Shown here piece by piece: positions 12,001 through 22,597 of a stretch of DNA of 64,000 nucleotides. A program made the translations under genes and the position numbers. The stretch lies in assembly GCF_029784155.1 (NCBI RefSeq), contig NC_073692.1:154658334-154722333 (forward strand). Reading direction: 5' to 3'. Within the stretch, counting starts at the first letter, position 1. Every line of letters begins with the position of its first letter. The notes under the pieces were generated by a model, which saw only the letters and a program-made list of their open reading frames with translations, was not told the DNA's origin and made no database searches. The stretch is from Uranotaenia lowii (Eukaryota > Arthropoda > Insecta > Diptera > Culicidae).

Positions 12001-15000
12001 CCTGCTCAAAGGCCCCGATCTATTGGCATCACTTCCGGCGGTCATCAGCAAGTTTCGAGAGCGACGAGTTGCAGTGGGAGGTGACATCAAAGAGATGTAC
12101 CATCAGCTCAGGATTAGAGAGGCAGATAAGCAGGCGCAAAGGTTTCTTTTCCGGTTCCCGGAAGACGATCATCCTACCGTTTTCGTCATGGACGTGGCCA
12201 CCTTCGGCGCTGCCAGTTCTCCATACTCGGCGCAATACGTCAAGAACCTGAATGCCCAGCAGTTTTCCACTCGCTATCCAGCAGCAGCACAGGCCATCGT
12301 TCACCGCCATTATGTCGATGACTACTACGACAGCTTCGACACCGAAGAGGAAGCCATCGAGCGAACCAGAGAGGTACGTTGGATCCACTCGAAAGGTGGA
12401 TTCGAGATCACCAACTGGACGTCTAATTCTACAGCTGTTCTTCGAAGTTTGGGAGTGGGTGGTGGCTCCAGAGAGTCAATCCATTTGAACCAAGACAAGG
12501 TGACGGATTACGAACGAGTTCTCGGCATCATGTGGGACACACAGAACGACGTGTTTTCCTTTGCAGTGCCCACAAACGCAGCGGCTACAGAGGCAGAACC
12601 ACCAAAGAAAAGGGGAGTCCTGAGCACGGTCATGTCGCTGTTCGATCCAATCGGCCTGTTGGCTCCATTTACGGTGTTGGGAAAGATGCTCATGCAAGAC
12701 CTGTGGCGAGCGGGTTGCGACTGGGACCAGCGTATCGACGGAGAGTGCCTGGATAAGTGGCGACAGTGGGTCGCAATGTTTTCTCTGGTCGAGGGTGTTC
12801 GGATTCCAAGATGCAACTTTGGATCGACACCTCCTGACCGATTTGGCCAAATACAGCTACATATCTTCAGTGATGCCGGGGAGAATGCGTACGGAAGCGT
12901 CGCGTATCTACGGATTTGTGTGGAAAATACTGTAAAATGTTCGTTGGTGATGGCTCGATCGAAAGTAGCACCGATAAAACTTCTTTCCATTCCACGGCTT
13001 GAACTGAAAGCAGCAGTCTTGGGAGCGCACCTGAGTCACACCGTTAAGAACAACCATTCCCTTCCTATTCATCAAATTTTCTACTGGAGTGATTCTCGAA
13101 CTGTTCTCTCCTGGATTCAAAGCGACCAACTTCGTTATCAGCCGTTCGTCGGCTTCCGTATCGGAGAAATTCTGAGTCTCTCCAAGCTGACAGACTGGCG
13201 CTACGTTCCAACCAAGCTAAATGTAGCAGATTCGCTCACCAAATGGGGTCGTCTTCCGGATCTTTCGAGCGAAGGTTCATGGTTTCGTGGCCCGGAGTTC
13301 CTGTACCAGCAGCCGTCGGAATGGCCTCAACAGAATCTTCCCGCTGCAAATACACGAACGGAAATCAAGGCAATACACCTTTTTCACGGTGTTGAGCTTC
13401 CAAGTTGCTTTATCGACGTGACTAGATTTTCGAAGTGGAATGTTGCAGTTCGCACCGTGGCATGCATTTTCCGATTCATCTCCAACTGCCGGCGCCGAGC
13501 CGCTGGCAAATCCATCGAAGTAGTCCTTTCGACTCCAAAGCTTAAAAAGCTTATCAAGGTTGAAATTCCCTTTGTAGTGGTTCCGTTGCGGCAAGACGAG
13601 CATCGATGTGCCGAAAATACTCTCTTCAGGTTGGCTCAGAGCGAGTCGTACAGCGACGAAATCAAGATATTGAAGAAGAATGCAGAATTACCTTTTCAAA
13701 ATTGGTTTCCACTAGAAAAGTCCAGCCCTCTCTACAAGCTTGTGCCCTTGATCGACGCCGATGGTGTGTTGAGGATGGAAGGTCGTTCTGAAAAGGCAGA
13801 GTTCCTCCCTTTCGATCTTCGCTTTCCAATAATTCTATCAAGATCTCACTACGTTACGGATCTTTTAATTCAACAATACCATGAAAGGTTTGGGCATGGA
13901 TTTCGAGAGACGGTGAAGAATGAAATCAAGCAACGTTTTCTGATTAGCGGTCTTACCAATTTGATAAGACGAACCGAACGAAGCTGCGTGTGGTGTAAGG
14001 TCCGAAAATGTCTGCCGAAGAATCCACGAATGGCTGCACTTCCCGTACAAAGATTAACTCCATTTAAACGTCCATTTAACTTCGTGGGCATTGATTACCT
14101 GGGTCCTGTTGAAGTCGTCGTCGGCCGCCGCAGAGAAAAACGCTGGGTTGCGGTGTTCACGTGCATGGTTGTTAGAGCGGTGCATTTGGAAGTTGTCCAC
14201 AGTCATACCGCGCAATCATGCATCATGGCGATCCGCCGTTTCATCAGCCGCCGAGGTCCAGCCTCCGAATACTTCACAGACAACGGGACGAACTTCCGAG
14301 GTGCGAGTAAGGAGATAATCCAACGGGTACGAGAAATTGATGCTGTTTGTGCCGATGAATTTACGACTGCTATCACGAGTTGGCACTTCATCCCACCTGG
14401 AACACCCCACATGGGAGGGGCGTGGGAAAGGATGGTGCGCTCGGTGAAGCAAGTCATGGCCGCTTTGGACGACGGGCGTCGATTGAACGACGAAATCCTC
14501 CTGACTACGCTTGCTGAAACTGAGGACATGATCAACAGCCGGCCCCTAACTCTTGTAACCACGGACTCAGTGATGGGTGCACTTTGTCCAAATGTCTTCC
14601 TGCGAGGTTCAGATCCCAACGAGCCGCATGAAGTCATTCAACCTACGCATCCTGCAGAAGCACTTCGGGATGCTTACAAGAGATCGCAGCAGCTGTCCGA
14701 CGAGTTATGGAAGCGGTGGATTAGAGAGTACGTGCCGACAGTCAACCAACGGTCCAAGTGGTTCTCCGAAACAAATCCTCTAAAGAAAGGGGATCTCGTA
14801 TACGTGGTCGAAGGCAGTCGACGCAAAGCATGGGTTCGAGGAGTCATCGAGGAGCCGATCGTTTCTGGTGACGGAAGAGTCCGTCAAGCTTTGGTACGCA
14901 CAACTGGTGGTGTTTTTCGACGTGGAACGGCGAATCTGGCGGTACTAGAGATTGCTGACAGAGTCCAGACGGTGGGTCCAGAGAGTGCCGCTCATCATGC

Positions 15001-15082
15001 ATCTTCTGATACTGGTGGTAACGCTGATCCGGTGGCTCCAGAGAGTGAATCCGGACCAGGTTTACGGGTGGGGGACTGTTGA
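9017..15082 (+). CDS. BEL/Pao Gag-Pol polyprotein (2021 aa), with N-terminal PHD finger
   Basis: One uninterrupted frame from ATG 9017, 36 bp after the 5' LTR. Residues 21-64 form a PHD-type C4HC3 zinc finger (C21, C24, C36, C39, H44, C47, C61, C64). About 100-190 is a Glu/Lys/Gln-rich coiled coil. A Gag-like DUF1759 region spans about 350-510. A CX2CX4HX4C knuckle starts near 572. The aspartic protease (DUF1758 type) has its Asp at 684 in FLDEGAS. The RT has YVDD at 1099-1102, and a Pao-type RNase H starts near 1279. Integrase has an HHCC module near 1611-1665 and catalytic D1693, D1755 and E1804. A DUF5641-like C-terminus lies at about 1895-1980. The last Cys codon and the stop TGA fall in the first six bases of the 3' LTR. 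All catalytic motifs look intact, so this may be a mobile copy. Confidence 0.96.
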   Translation: MSDPANDTIRNVEKSVNNRNCMYCEEVDSEDDMVQCDMCSFWSHYQCAGVTEAVKSVPWNCTKCSNLLHVPKIRKPVKKNVSKRTGSAKSDVGTELREGRPSIQESLSLLEQESAAIEQQLQEEKILHDKRLELERSVNEKRRALQQKMQEEKLRQEKLQLEQQLADHKDFLIRQKQMRDQFRKMKADLSQEFENDEEDSDPDVGSAKTKAWVETQEDPRGAYPKKPAAAPRSFPLTVRNALVERHGETDSEQSGMGRQRKHEPLATSSKGEAQAEKKKNVDTDHRFKELLEHYLKANGSQQELEASEPEESELEKLEQALIRKLLERNTLGRACSVSSGPTKEQLAARQAASKHLPTFRGEPEVWPQFISCFEYTTEACGYTNTDNLKRLQDSLQGLAKEAVQSQLLMPESVPEVIEDLRQLFGNPEKLLKSLMAKVRKVQAPRVDKLESFLYFGITVKQLCDHLVAAKLHDHLSNPMLVAELVDKLPSDYQLDWVRFKRGRTDLPLRMFADFMKGIVSEVSEVADFNGEQNTAVAEGRRMYKRKERVNTHDTKVFPVVQNTMPARTRKPCPMCNRTDHKLRFCDDFASFSLPDRQRLVDRLKLCNICLCDHGKMRCTFKVRCEIRSCKGNHHTLLHRHEEAVNVTVAECNPHYNVDRSVIFRMIPITLHHGGRAVQTLAFLDEGASTTLVESSLADSLGVEGTPEPLVIVWAGNVKRNEDSSRKIDLLVSAVDSRRKFMMSSAHTVGELKLPLHRTCYGSIVEKYHHLDGVPLSSTKMEVPRVLIGLDNLHLFAPLESKVGAPGEPIAVRSALGWAIYGPDSRLEQQQQHYLNHHLVQSLNNRQLHDLMAEQYAQEELHVAQGNPIESEEIQRARDTLESTTIRVGDRFETGLLWKQEPVFPDSYPMALNRLKSLERRFQREPHMKQNVNQQIEYYLTKGYCHKATAEELKSTNPSSVWYLPLNVVLNPKKPHKVRLVWDAAAKSQGVSLNSFLLKGPDLLASLPAVISKFRERRVAVGGDIKEMYHQLRIREADKQAQRFLFRFPEDDHPTVFVMDVATFGAASSPYSAQYVKNLNAQQFSTRYPAAAQAIVHRHYVDDYYDSFDTEEEAIERTREVRWIHSKGGFEITNWTSNSTAVLRSLGVGGGSRESIHLNQDKVTDYERVLGIMWDTQNDVFSFAVPTNAAATEAEPPKKRGVLSTVMSLFDPIGLLAPFTVLGKMLMQDLWRAGCDWDQRIDGECLDKWRQWVAMFSLVEGVRIPRCNFGSTPPDRFGQIQLHIFSDAGENAYGSVAYLRICVENTVKCSLVMARSKVAPIKLLSIPRLELKAAVLGAHLSHTVKNNHSLPIHQIFYWSDSRTVLSWIQSDQLRYQPFVGFRIGEILSLSKLTDWRYVPTKLNVADSLTKWGRLPDLSSEGSWFRGPEFLYQQPSEWPQQNLPAANTRTEIKAIHLFHGVELPSCFIDVTRFSKWNVAVRTVACIFRFISNCRRRAAGKSIEVVLSTPKLKKLIKVEIPFVVVPLRQDEHRCAENTLFRLAQSESYSDEIKILKKNAELPFQNWFPLEKSSPLYKLVPLIDADGVLRMEGRSEKAEFLPFDLRFPIILSRSHYVTDLLIQQYHERFGHGFRETVKNEIKQRFLISGLTNLIRRTERSCVWCKVRKCLPKNPRMAALPVQRLTPFKRPFNFVGIDYLGPVEVVVGRRREKRWVAVFTCMVVRAVHLEVVHSHTAQSCIMAIRRFISRRGPASEYFTDNGTNFRGASKEIIQRVREIDAVCADEFTTAITSWHFIPPGTPHMGGAWERMVRSVKQVMAALDDGRRLNDEILLTTLAETEDMINSRPLTLVTTDSVMGALCPNVFLRGSDPNEPHEVIQPTHPAEALRDAYKRSQQLSDELWKRWIREYVPTVNQRSKWFSETNPLKKGDLVYVVEGSRRKAWVRGVIEEPIVSGDGRVRQALVRTTGGVFRRGTANLAVLEIADRVQTVGPESAAHHASSDTGGNADPVAPESESGPGLRVGDC

Positions 15083-15602
15083 GCGTGTAAAAACTGCGCG
15101 ACTCGGCAGCCTCGTCGGAAAGTGAGCTAAATACATCAACAAGAACGGGGTAAACAAAATAGAGAAAAAAGACCGGCAAAAACAGGGAATCGATTTGGAT
15201 AGCTTGTGTAGCAAAGAGCAGTTTTCAAATTGTTAATTTTCTAAAGTGTTTACCGATTAAAAGGCAGGAAGTGATTTACTATTCATCCATATTATACAGT
15301 CTACAAGACAAATCGTCACTTCAAGTGAATCTAACCTGCAAAGGCATAATTCCGAGTCTCGGATCGTTAAAATCAACTATCGTTTTTACAATATTGTACC
15401 GTTTCGAGACTAAATAAGCGAAATAGTCATTCGTTTCCTGATCCATCATAAGATACGTGAGTGCCCGAGTAGAAGAAAACTAAATGTAAGTTTGTTTGAA
15501 TCTAGTTTAAAGTTTAAAATACTCACAAAATAAAATCTATTTTAGCTTCAAGCTGCTAAAAACTTAAGACGCTGCTTTGAGGATTATTTCTTTTTCCGAA
15601 CA
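15077..15602 (+). repeat. 3' LTR of the BEL/Pao element
   Basis: Same length and ends as the 5' LTR. It is preceded by the purine-rich GGGTGGGGGAC, a likely polypurine tract. Its first six bases, TGTTGA, also encode the last residue and stop codon of the polyprotein. Confidence 0.95.
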
Positions 15603-15607
15603 TTCAA

Positions 15608-17795
15608 AATGAAGCTTATTTATCGACAACAACAGAAAAACGGCAAAAATCTTGAAAAACCAACGATTTTTGATTTTTTTTTTCTTGAGACTTCAAAACA
15701 ACGTCAATTTGTATTCACTCTGGCATTCGCTAAGTGAATATTTAGTGTAAGAATCTGAAAATGTGGAATATTTAAATATTAGTTCATTCAGGAGAATATA
15801 AAGATCAAAGTTAATATCCCGCGACCTCTGGTTTTGCGCGCCTATGGTTCATAACTTTGAATTTAAAACGTTTTTCATCAACCGGAACGAGTGGCTCTGG
15901 AAAACAGTATCTGACGTTTTCTTTTTTACCATTCTTAAATATTTCAAATAATTTTGCAGCTTGAGTTTGAAGCTTAAGCAACATTTTCTCTACAATTCCA
16001 ACGTTTCATTGTAACTTCTTTAGTTGATTAACAAATTGGAGATTCTTTCCTAAAGCAGCCGGTTTTAAAAATTCAACTGAAGATGAGAATGATAAAAATT
16101 TAAACTATTAATAAAGAAAACTTGATCTATCTGTTGGAAAACGACCAATAAAGATACAACTGCTTCCCGGTCGGATTCGAACCTTTGCCTAGTTGAATTG
16201 TCGGTAAATCAAAATCTCTTATCACACTACTTGTATTGAAGGGGATATCTCAGTCGTAATCTCACATTTCGTAGACGAAGAATCGATATCATCATAAATT
16301 TTAATTGGTGACAATCAGGGCTTTTGATTAGATAGGGTGTCGGCAAAATTCGAATTCATGACCTAGCTATCCGTTGACAACAGCTGATAGAAGCGAATAG
16401 AACCTTTGTTGAGCATTTTATGGGATAGGATTTCGAATCCAACTGATGACCAGGGCTTTAACGACACGCGCTGAGCAAAATGGAAGCTCATGAATAAATA
16501 TTTTTGTAAGACCGAAACAAATTAGTCGGGAAATAAAGTGTGAACGTTAGCAAATAGTCCAAATGACTATACTCCTTTTTTCAATGACAAACTGTAAATC
16601 GAAAAATTTAAACGCCCAAATGTAGACTATTCAAAATTTTACGACGATCATCGTTATCTTGTTTTGCGATGTTATTTGCGTGATCACGCCTACTGATTTC
16701 GATTTAATCATATTTCAATGCCATGTGGAATTCCGTTGAACATCTGAAATTTGAAGCGTTTAGTATGGTCAGTGCTTTTAGTATGCACGATTGAATTGAG
16801 GCTTTGATTAGGCAAGCTGCTAGCACCTCACAGACTTATTCCATCAAAGCTAACCGACCGAAAACACTCGATAAGAAAAGTGCAATATCAGAAATGAAAC
16901 ACAAAATATTCGATAATTTAATGGTGAGCCATAAAACATTGAGACTATTTTAAGATAGGTTAACAAGAGATTTTAGCAATCGAACATAAATCTTAATTGC
17001 TCTGTACATTTTCCTCATGAAAAGCAATATGTAGTCTCAAATTTTCTTCAACTTTTGAATAAAGATCAAATGTAGCTATGATTATCTGGTATTTTCAATT
17101 ATGAAAATACAGAGTTTTGCAGGATGATGTACCAGATGATTTCTGTTACGCAGATTTAATAGAAAGATGTGGCTGACATCGTAACAGATTATTTAATCAG
17201 ATCAGCATTTCTACCGAACTCCTTCTACGAAAACATCTTTTAAATTTACCATTCACGCTTGGAATAATTTTAAACACTTCTCGTGAGAATGAACGTGAAA
17301 AACCTCATTTCGTCAATAACTCCAACAATGCTACTAAATTAGATTTAGTAACATGGCTGAATCGATGGAGCATGAGGATTGAGGATGAAGAGAATGAAGA
17401 GTAAAGTCAGCCAGACAATACCGCGTCGGACGTCGTTGAGTTCTAAAACGCTGACGCGACGCACTCTACAATTTTCGCACGACAAAACAGCGTCCACTGA
17501 CATGAATCACAGGGAAATATTAAAAAAAAAACTCGGTAAACTCCAACACAACATGTTATATTCAATTTATTTTTATTTTTGAAAAAACGAGAACATAAAA
17601 ATTAAGCTAGTATTTATAATTGATCCTTTATGATTTCATCATCATGTAAAATATGTTTTAATGTTAAAAATAAATTTCAATTGCGTTATTCAACAAATTT
17701 GTATCATCGAGGAGACAAAATGCTAAAATTTTGAATTTTTTCAAAACCAAAACAATGCCTTCACTGACGAGACGCACCGTTGTGATGACTCAAGC
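15608..17795. other. Non-coding interval
   Basis: No gene found in about 2.2 kb. A tRNA-like segment on the minus strand at 16165-16265 is listed separately. A stretch at 17430-17530 with ACGCGACGCA motifs resembles the arms of the fold-back that follows and may be a diverged piece of the same repeat family. Confidence 0.45.
16165..16265 (-). repeat. tRNA-like segment, possible old SINE head
   Basis: On the minus strand a good B-box (GGTTCGAATCC) sits about 45 bases after an A-box-like TAGTGTGATAAGAG. The spacing is tRNA-like but the arms do not fold into a clear cloverleaf, so it is not called as a tRNA gene. It differs from the SINE family at 22071 and 34900. Confidence 0.35.
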
Positions 17796-18260
17796 GGAAA
17801 ATGGCATCCCTAAATCAAATACCAACGCGATGCTGACGCGACGCGACGACGAACGGGCTATTGTGCGACCGCCTTAGCTCAAAAACCGGTCACAATTAGT
17901 GTGTGTAACTTGGTGGAATCGATGGGGTATGAATGGTTGAAAGATGAAAATCCAACTGGTCTTGTTCTTTAAGACCTTATAGAGCTGTTTTTATTCCGAT
18001 TCCCTCGCCTAGATGAAAATTTCGCGGTGAAAACCGGGGGAATCGGAATAAAAACAACAAGGAAAAAGGTTGAAGGTGAAGGTTTTAAAGAACGAGACCA
18101 GTTGGATTTTCATCTGTCAACCATTCATTCCTCATCGATTCCACCATGTTACACACACGAATTGTGACGCGTTTTGAGTTAAGGCGGTCGCACAATAGCC
18201 CGTTCGTCGTCGCGTCGAGTCAGCATCGCGTTGGCATTTGATTTAGGGATGCCATTTTCC
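17796..18260. mobile_element. Short fold-back element, about 465 bp
   Basis: Arms of about 180 bp (about 17796-17973 and 18084-18260) are inverted copies starting GGAAAATGGCATCCCTAAAT. They share a GACGCGACG-rich segment near their outer ends. The centre carries a second small inverted pair (ATTCCGATTCCC against GGGAATCGGAAT). No TSD recognised and no coding capacity. Confidence 0.8.
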
Positions 18261-19280
18261 ATTTTCTATAAATTTTTAACATTATAGGTACCGTAATCCG
18301 GGGTAATATCACTTTTTTTCAATATTATTGGATTATTATTCCTGTTAAGGGGAATGTGGCATGTTTCATATTTTTAAAACCAATACTGGACTCTTATGAA
18401 CGTAAAACATGGTTGCAGAAATTTATTGGACTACTTTCAATTTGATTTAAAAATCGATTTCGTCGCTGTTCAGGAATTGATGCTTATGGTTACATTGATC
18501 AGTCTCCATTTTGACGGTTTTAACGAGTTTTCTTGAGGAACAAAACATCTTCATAATTGTTTACAAATTCTAATTTATCAATTTTACCTGGCTTTTCAAC
18601 GTTTCCTTTAAAAAAAAATTTGTAACCGAAAAAAAACAATGATGCTGCATACATCTAGGGGCAAAAATTATACTTATTACTAAATAATTTTAGCTTCAAA
18701 ATACAAATGAAATTTTACCTTCACACATTCCTCTAGGCCCACCCATTTTCATTTTTTTCTTCAAAGTTAATCATTTGATAGGACTCCAATCCATTTGTCC
18801 AATAAGGGCTTACTCTTGGAAATTGTCCTTACTTTTTAAATATCAAAAACTTATCATTAAATGTCTGTAAAAAAAGCGCTATAACTATCGTAGTTTTGCT
18901 CTAACTGCTTTCATTGTGTTCGTTTAATAATTTAGAAGCCTACCAGTTTTGCCCGAGGTTTAAACCTCAAGCAGACGGTTGCAACCCGTTGTCAGTTGTC
19001 AGTTTTGAGGGTAAGCATAAGGGAGAGAATAGTTACCATATATCTGCATCGTCTCGGGTGACGATTTTGTTTGTTTATTCAGAAAAAGTTTTGCCCCGTG
19101 CCAGTGTAGAAAACAAAAACGACAATAAGGAGTTTATCGAAAATTAACTATAAACATATTTGAGCCTTCTACTTACTAACGCGTGAACGCGCACAACTGT
19201 GCTCACCTGTATGTAGCATCTTGATCTGTCAAGAGTGAACCAGCGCTTTGTTTACGTTTGAAACATTCGCTTCTCCTAAA
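18261..19280. other. Non-coding interval upstream of the mariner pseudogene
   Basis: No gene recognised. A 77-codon frame at 18914-19147 has no family signature. The left end of the mariner element must lie in its distal part, but I could not find its inverted repeats. Confidence 0.4.
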
Positions 19281-19936
19281 ATGTCGTTAATTATAAAAGA
19301 AGTTAAAATTCGCGTGTTGGACACTTGGATGCGAGAGAAGGTCATCTCGATGAATGAAGTGGCGAAACGTTTCGACATTCATCGAGCGTAAAATCCATCA
19401 TCCACAAGTTCGGGGAACACTAGGTATATGTTCGATGATTTGCCAGGAAGAGGCAGAAAACCAGGACCATGTGAATCAAATTTGGACCTTAAGGTAATCA
19501 ACCTCATCAACCGGAATCGATCGATGTCCATACGGGATTTGGCGAAAAATGCTGGGACATCGATCGGAATGGTACAGCGAATCAAGAAGCGGAACAACCT
19601 GAAGACATACAAGAAGCAGAAAGTGTCCAAACAAACGGCTGAACAAAAATCACGAGCCAAAATCAGAGCCCGGAAGCCAGATTCGTGCATTTTCATGGAC
19701 GATGAAACTTATGTAAAAGAAGTTTCCAGTACTCTTCCGGGACCACAGTTCTACACTGCAGCTATTGGAGAGGATGTGAGTGACCACGAGAAGTCGATTG
19801 AGGTGGAAAAATTTGGCCAGAAAGTGCTTGTGTGGCAGGCAATCTGCTCCTGCGTATTGAAGTTGGCGAGTTTCTTTACAAAAGGAACTATAAATGCCGA
19901 TATCTACCAAAAGGAGTGTTTGCCGAAAATGTTGCT

Positions 19937-19972
19937 GCCACTTATTTTTTATTTATTTATTTATTTGCCACT
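19937..19972. repeat. 24-nt T-rich insertion flanked by a 6-bp duplication
   Basis: GCCACT occurs at 19937-19942 and again at 19967-19972. Between them lie 24 bases that on the minus strand read as an (AAAT)n-type A-rich run. This looks like a retrotransposition event that copied only the tail of a LINE or SINE. Confidence 0.55.
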
Positions 19973-20042
19973 AAGAAACATATGACTCCACCATTGTTCT
20001 GGCCGGATTTGGCGTCAGCCCACTACGCTAAATCCACTCTTA

Positions 20043-21630
20043 GGGCAGAAACACAGTGCACGCGAGCGAGCGAGCGAGCGATTCGCGCGAAGAATCGCAG
20101 CTCATTTGAGCACGTTGAAAACTGTGAGACCGTTCACAGTGCAAGCGACGCGATTCGTACTATCGCGCGAAATACCATTCGGAAAATTATCCGTCGCAGC
20201 AGTCGCGTGAATACTTTGTTTTGGTTCACCCAAACTTCATATGAACCTGCACTGAGATTATTTCTCGGCAGTTTTATTTGAAAATATATCGTGTTATTTT
20301 TAAATAATAAAAAACGATTTTCCTCGACTAACTTTTTAAATAAATTCAGAGCAGAGGTCAATTTCAATTATGACAAAGTTTTTCCAGCATATACCTGTCG
20401 TTTGTCCAATATATGGACGAAATGGTGACCAGCAATTTCTGAAGAGAAATTCGTATTATTTTGCGGCACGGTGAATTTGTGCTCATTGTGCTGTAAAAAA
20501 CAACATCACTTCGGGGGAAAATTTAAACATTGTGAATTTATTTTTTTCGCCAAGCTGCATAAGATGCATATTCCATATATCGGCGCGCGTTTTTTTTTTC
20601 TCTAATTATTTGAAACCTTTGGAGATTCCGGTGACAAATTGCGTGGTCATCAGGTCTCGCACGATCCAAATTTTTTTCATTCCATTTTTAATTGCTTGAA
20701 TAATTTAAGAACGTGAAGTTTTGATGCCAAAATAAATAAGATGGTTTATAAAAAATAATTTTCTTCGAAAAACAAATACTCCTTTTCTTTAAGAACAAAT
20801 AAAATAACTTTTCCTAGAGAAATTGATATATGGATATTGTTTTAAATATTTAAAACAAGAGTAGATTAGCTGAAAAATATTTAAAGTACAAGCTGCAAAA
20901 ATGGTTATTTATCATTTCCCTTCATCTTAAATTTCTATAATCATGATTATACAGTTCAAAATATGTCGACTGGAAAAGAAACGCAGCTACCAGATCAAAA
21001 TCAGTTGCTTGAACTCACAATGAAATTTCCTAGAAAAATTTATAGCATCCTAACATCTGTAACCAAAGAAAACACTCAACTGCTGAGCACAGAACATTTG
21101 TATCCAGAAAAAGGTAAATTTTACTTGTTCAATCTGTAACATGAGCAAGGATTAAATTATAAATATGACTCTAGAACAAATTTATCTTACATTAAAGTAC
21201 TTTTGAAATAAAATCTTTGGTGCTTATTCTGCGAGTCACGTGACGTGGATTTGTTGGGTCAACATGATTTGACGTCAGTGAAAGTCGCCGGCGCTGATAG
21301 CGATGAAAACTCCGGTTTGTGGATTCGGCAATAAAAATAATTGAATGGTTTTAAGACGCTGTTAAAAATTTTAATTGAATGTCACATACGAATGTTTTCA
21401 TAACGATTTAAACAAAAATAACCTCTTAAAAATTATTCTTTCAATTCTCTATAAATTGATTTACATAAATATTATTTTCTTTCCTATCCATAAAGTTTTT
21501 TCTCAGTGTAAATCGCATCCCGTTCGTCGCGTGCACTGTGAACGATCCTGAAAAATGTTCGCGCGAAATTCATTTCAGGTTCATTCAAAAATCGCTCGCT
21601 CGCTCGCTCGCGTGCACTGTGTTTCTGCCC
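20043..21630. mobile_element. PIF/Harbinger-type non-autonomous element, copy A, 1588 bp
   Basis: Ends with inverted repeats GGGCAGAAACACAGTGCACG, which run on into GCGA repeats, more than 30 bp in all. It is flanked by TTA at 20040-20042 and 21631-21633. A 3-bp TTA/TAA duplication and GG-starting TIRs are typical of PIF/Harbinger. No transposase is present; open frames near both ends are by-products of the repeat. The interior matches copy B almost throughout but lacks B's two insertions, so A serves as its empty-site reference. Confidence 0.9.
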
Positions 21631-22070
21631 TTAGGGCAGAAACACAGTGCACGCGAGCGAGCGATTCGCGCGAAGAATCGCGCCTCATTTGAACACGTTG
21701 AAAACTGTGAGACCGTTCACAGTGCAAGCGACGCGATTCGTACTACTCGCGCGAAATACCATTCGGAAAATTATCCGTCGCAGCAGTCGCGTGAATACTT
21801 TGTTTTGGTTCACCCAAACTTCATATGAACCTGCACTGAGATTATTTATTGGCAGTTTTATTTGAAAATATATCGCGTTATTTTTAAATAATAAAAAAAA
21901 ACGATTTTCCTCGACTAACTTTTTAAATAAATTCGAAGCAGAGGTCAATTTCAATTATGACAAAGTTTTTCCAGCAAATACCTGTCGTTTGTCCAGTATA
22001 TGGACGAGTTTGTGACCAGCAAATTCTGAAGAGAAATTCGTATTATTCTGCGGCACGGTGAATTTGAAAT

Positions 22071-22266
22071 TTTTTTTTGTTTCGATTATAGTCGTTTTAC
22101 CATCTTTATGGCATTCGCGACTTTATCAACGTTACAGTTGGCGGATCGTTATTGAAAAACTTATCCGGTACAACTGTGTTCGATGTTTACTCTTGGGCTC
22201 GAACTCGCGGACATCGGCTCAGGTGACAACAGACTTGCCAACTGAGCTATATCACAAGGCCGTGTA
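22071..22266 (-). mobile_element. tRNA-derived SINE, 196 bp, inside Harbinger copy B
   Basis: Reading the minus strand, a tRNA-like head has the A-box-like TATAGCTCAGTTGGCAAG and the B-box GAGTTCGAGCCC. A non-tRNA body (AGAGTAAACATCGAACACAG) and an A-run tail follow. The direct repeat GGTGAATTTGAAAT (22057-22070 and 22267-22280) is a 14-bp target duplication. The site is empty in copy A, proving a recent LINE-mediated insertion. A related copy lies at 34900 on the plus strand. Confidence 0.9.
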
Positions 22267-22597
22267 GGTGAATTTGAAATGATGAATGCTATTTGTGCTG
22301 TAAAAAACACATTACTTCGGAGGAAAATTTAAACATTGTGAATTTATTTTTTTCGCCAAGCTGCATAAGATGCATATTCCATATACCGGCGCGCGTTTTT
22401 TTTTTCTCTAATTATTTGAAACCTTTGAAGATTCCGATGACAAATTGCGTGGTCATCAGGTCTCGCACGATCCAATTTTTTTTCATTCCATTTTTAATTG
22501 CTTGAATAATTTAAGAACGTTAAGTTTTGATGCCAAAATAAATAAGATGGTTTATAAAAAATAATTTTCTTCGAAAAACAATACTCCTTTTCTTTAA

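Larger units (their letters stand above)
8455..15602 (+). mobile_element. Complete BEL/Pao LTR retrotransposon, 7148 bp, apparently intact
   Basis: Two 526-bp LTRs (TGTTGAGCG...CCGAACA) bracket a single long open frame. The element is flanked by the 5-bp duplication TTCAA (8450-8454 and 15603-15607). Reading the LTRs side by side I find one difference (G in AAAGGGCAG of the 5' copy, A in AAAGAGCAG of the 3' copy), so insertion is recent. The order gag-like region, protease, RT, RNase H, integrase is that of BEL/Pao. Nothing visible disables it. Confidence 0.97.

Noticed and set aside
9246..14637. Many minus-strand frames opposite the BEL polyprotein
   Set aside because: They are by-products of the codon usage of the 6-kb plus-strand frame and carry no motifs.
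16165..16265. Functional tRNA gene on the minus strand
   Set aside because: B-box is good but the acceptor and anticodon arms do not pair; listed as tRNA-like repeat instead.
20043..20281. Open frames near the ends of the two Harbinger-like copies as a transposase
   Set aside because: No DDE motif; the frames run through GCGA repeats and differ between copies A and B.
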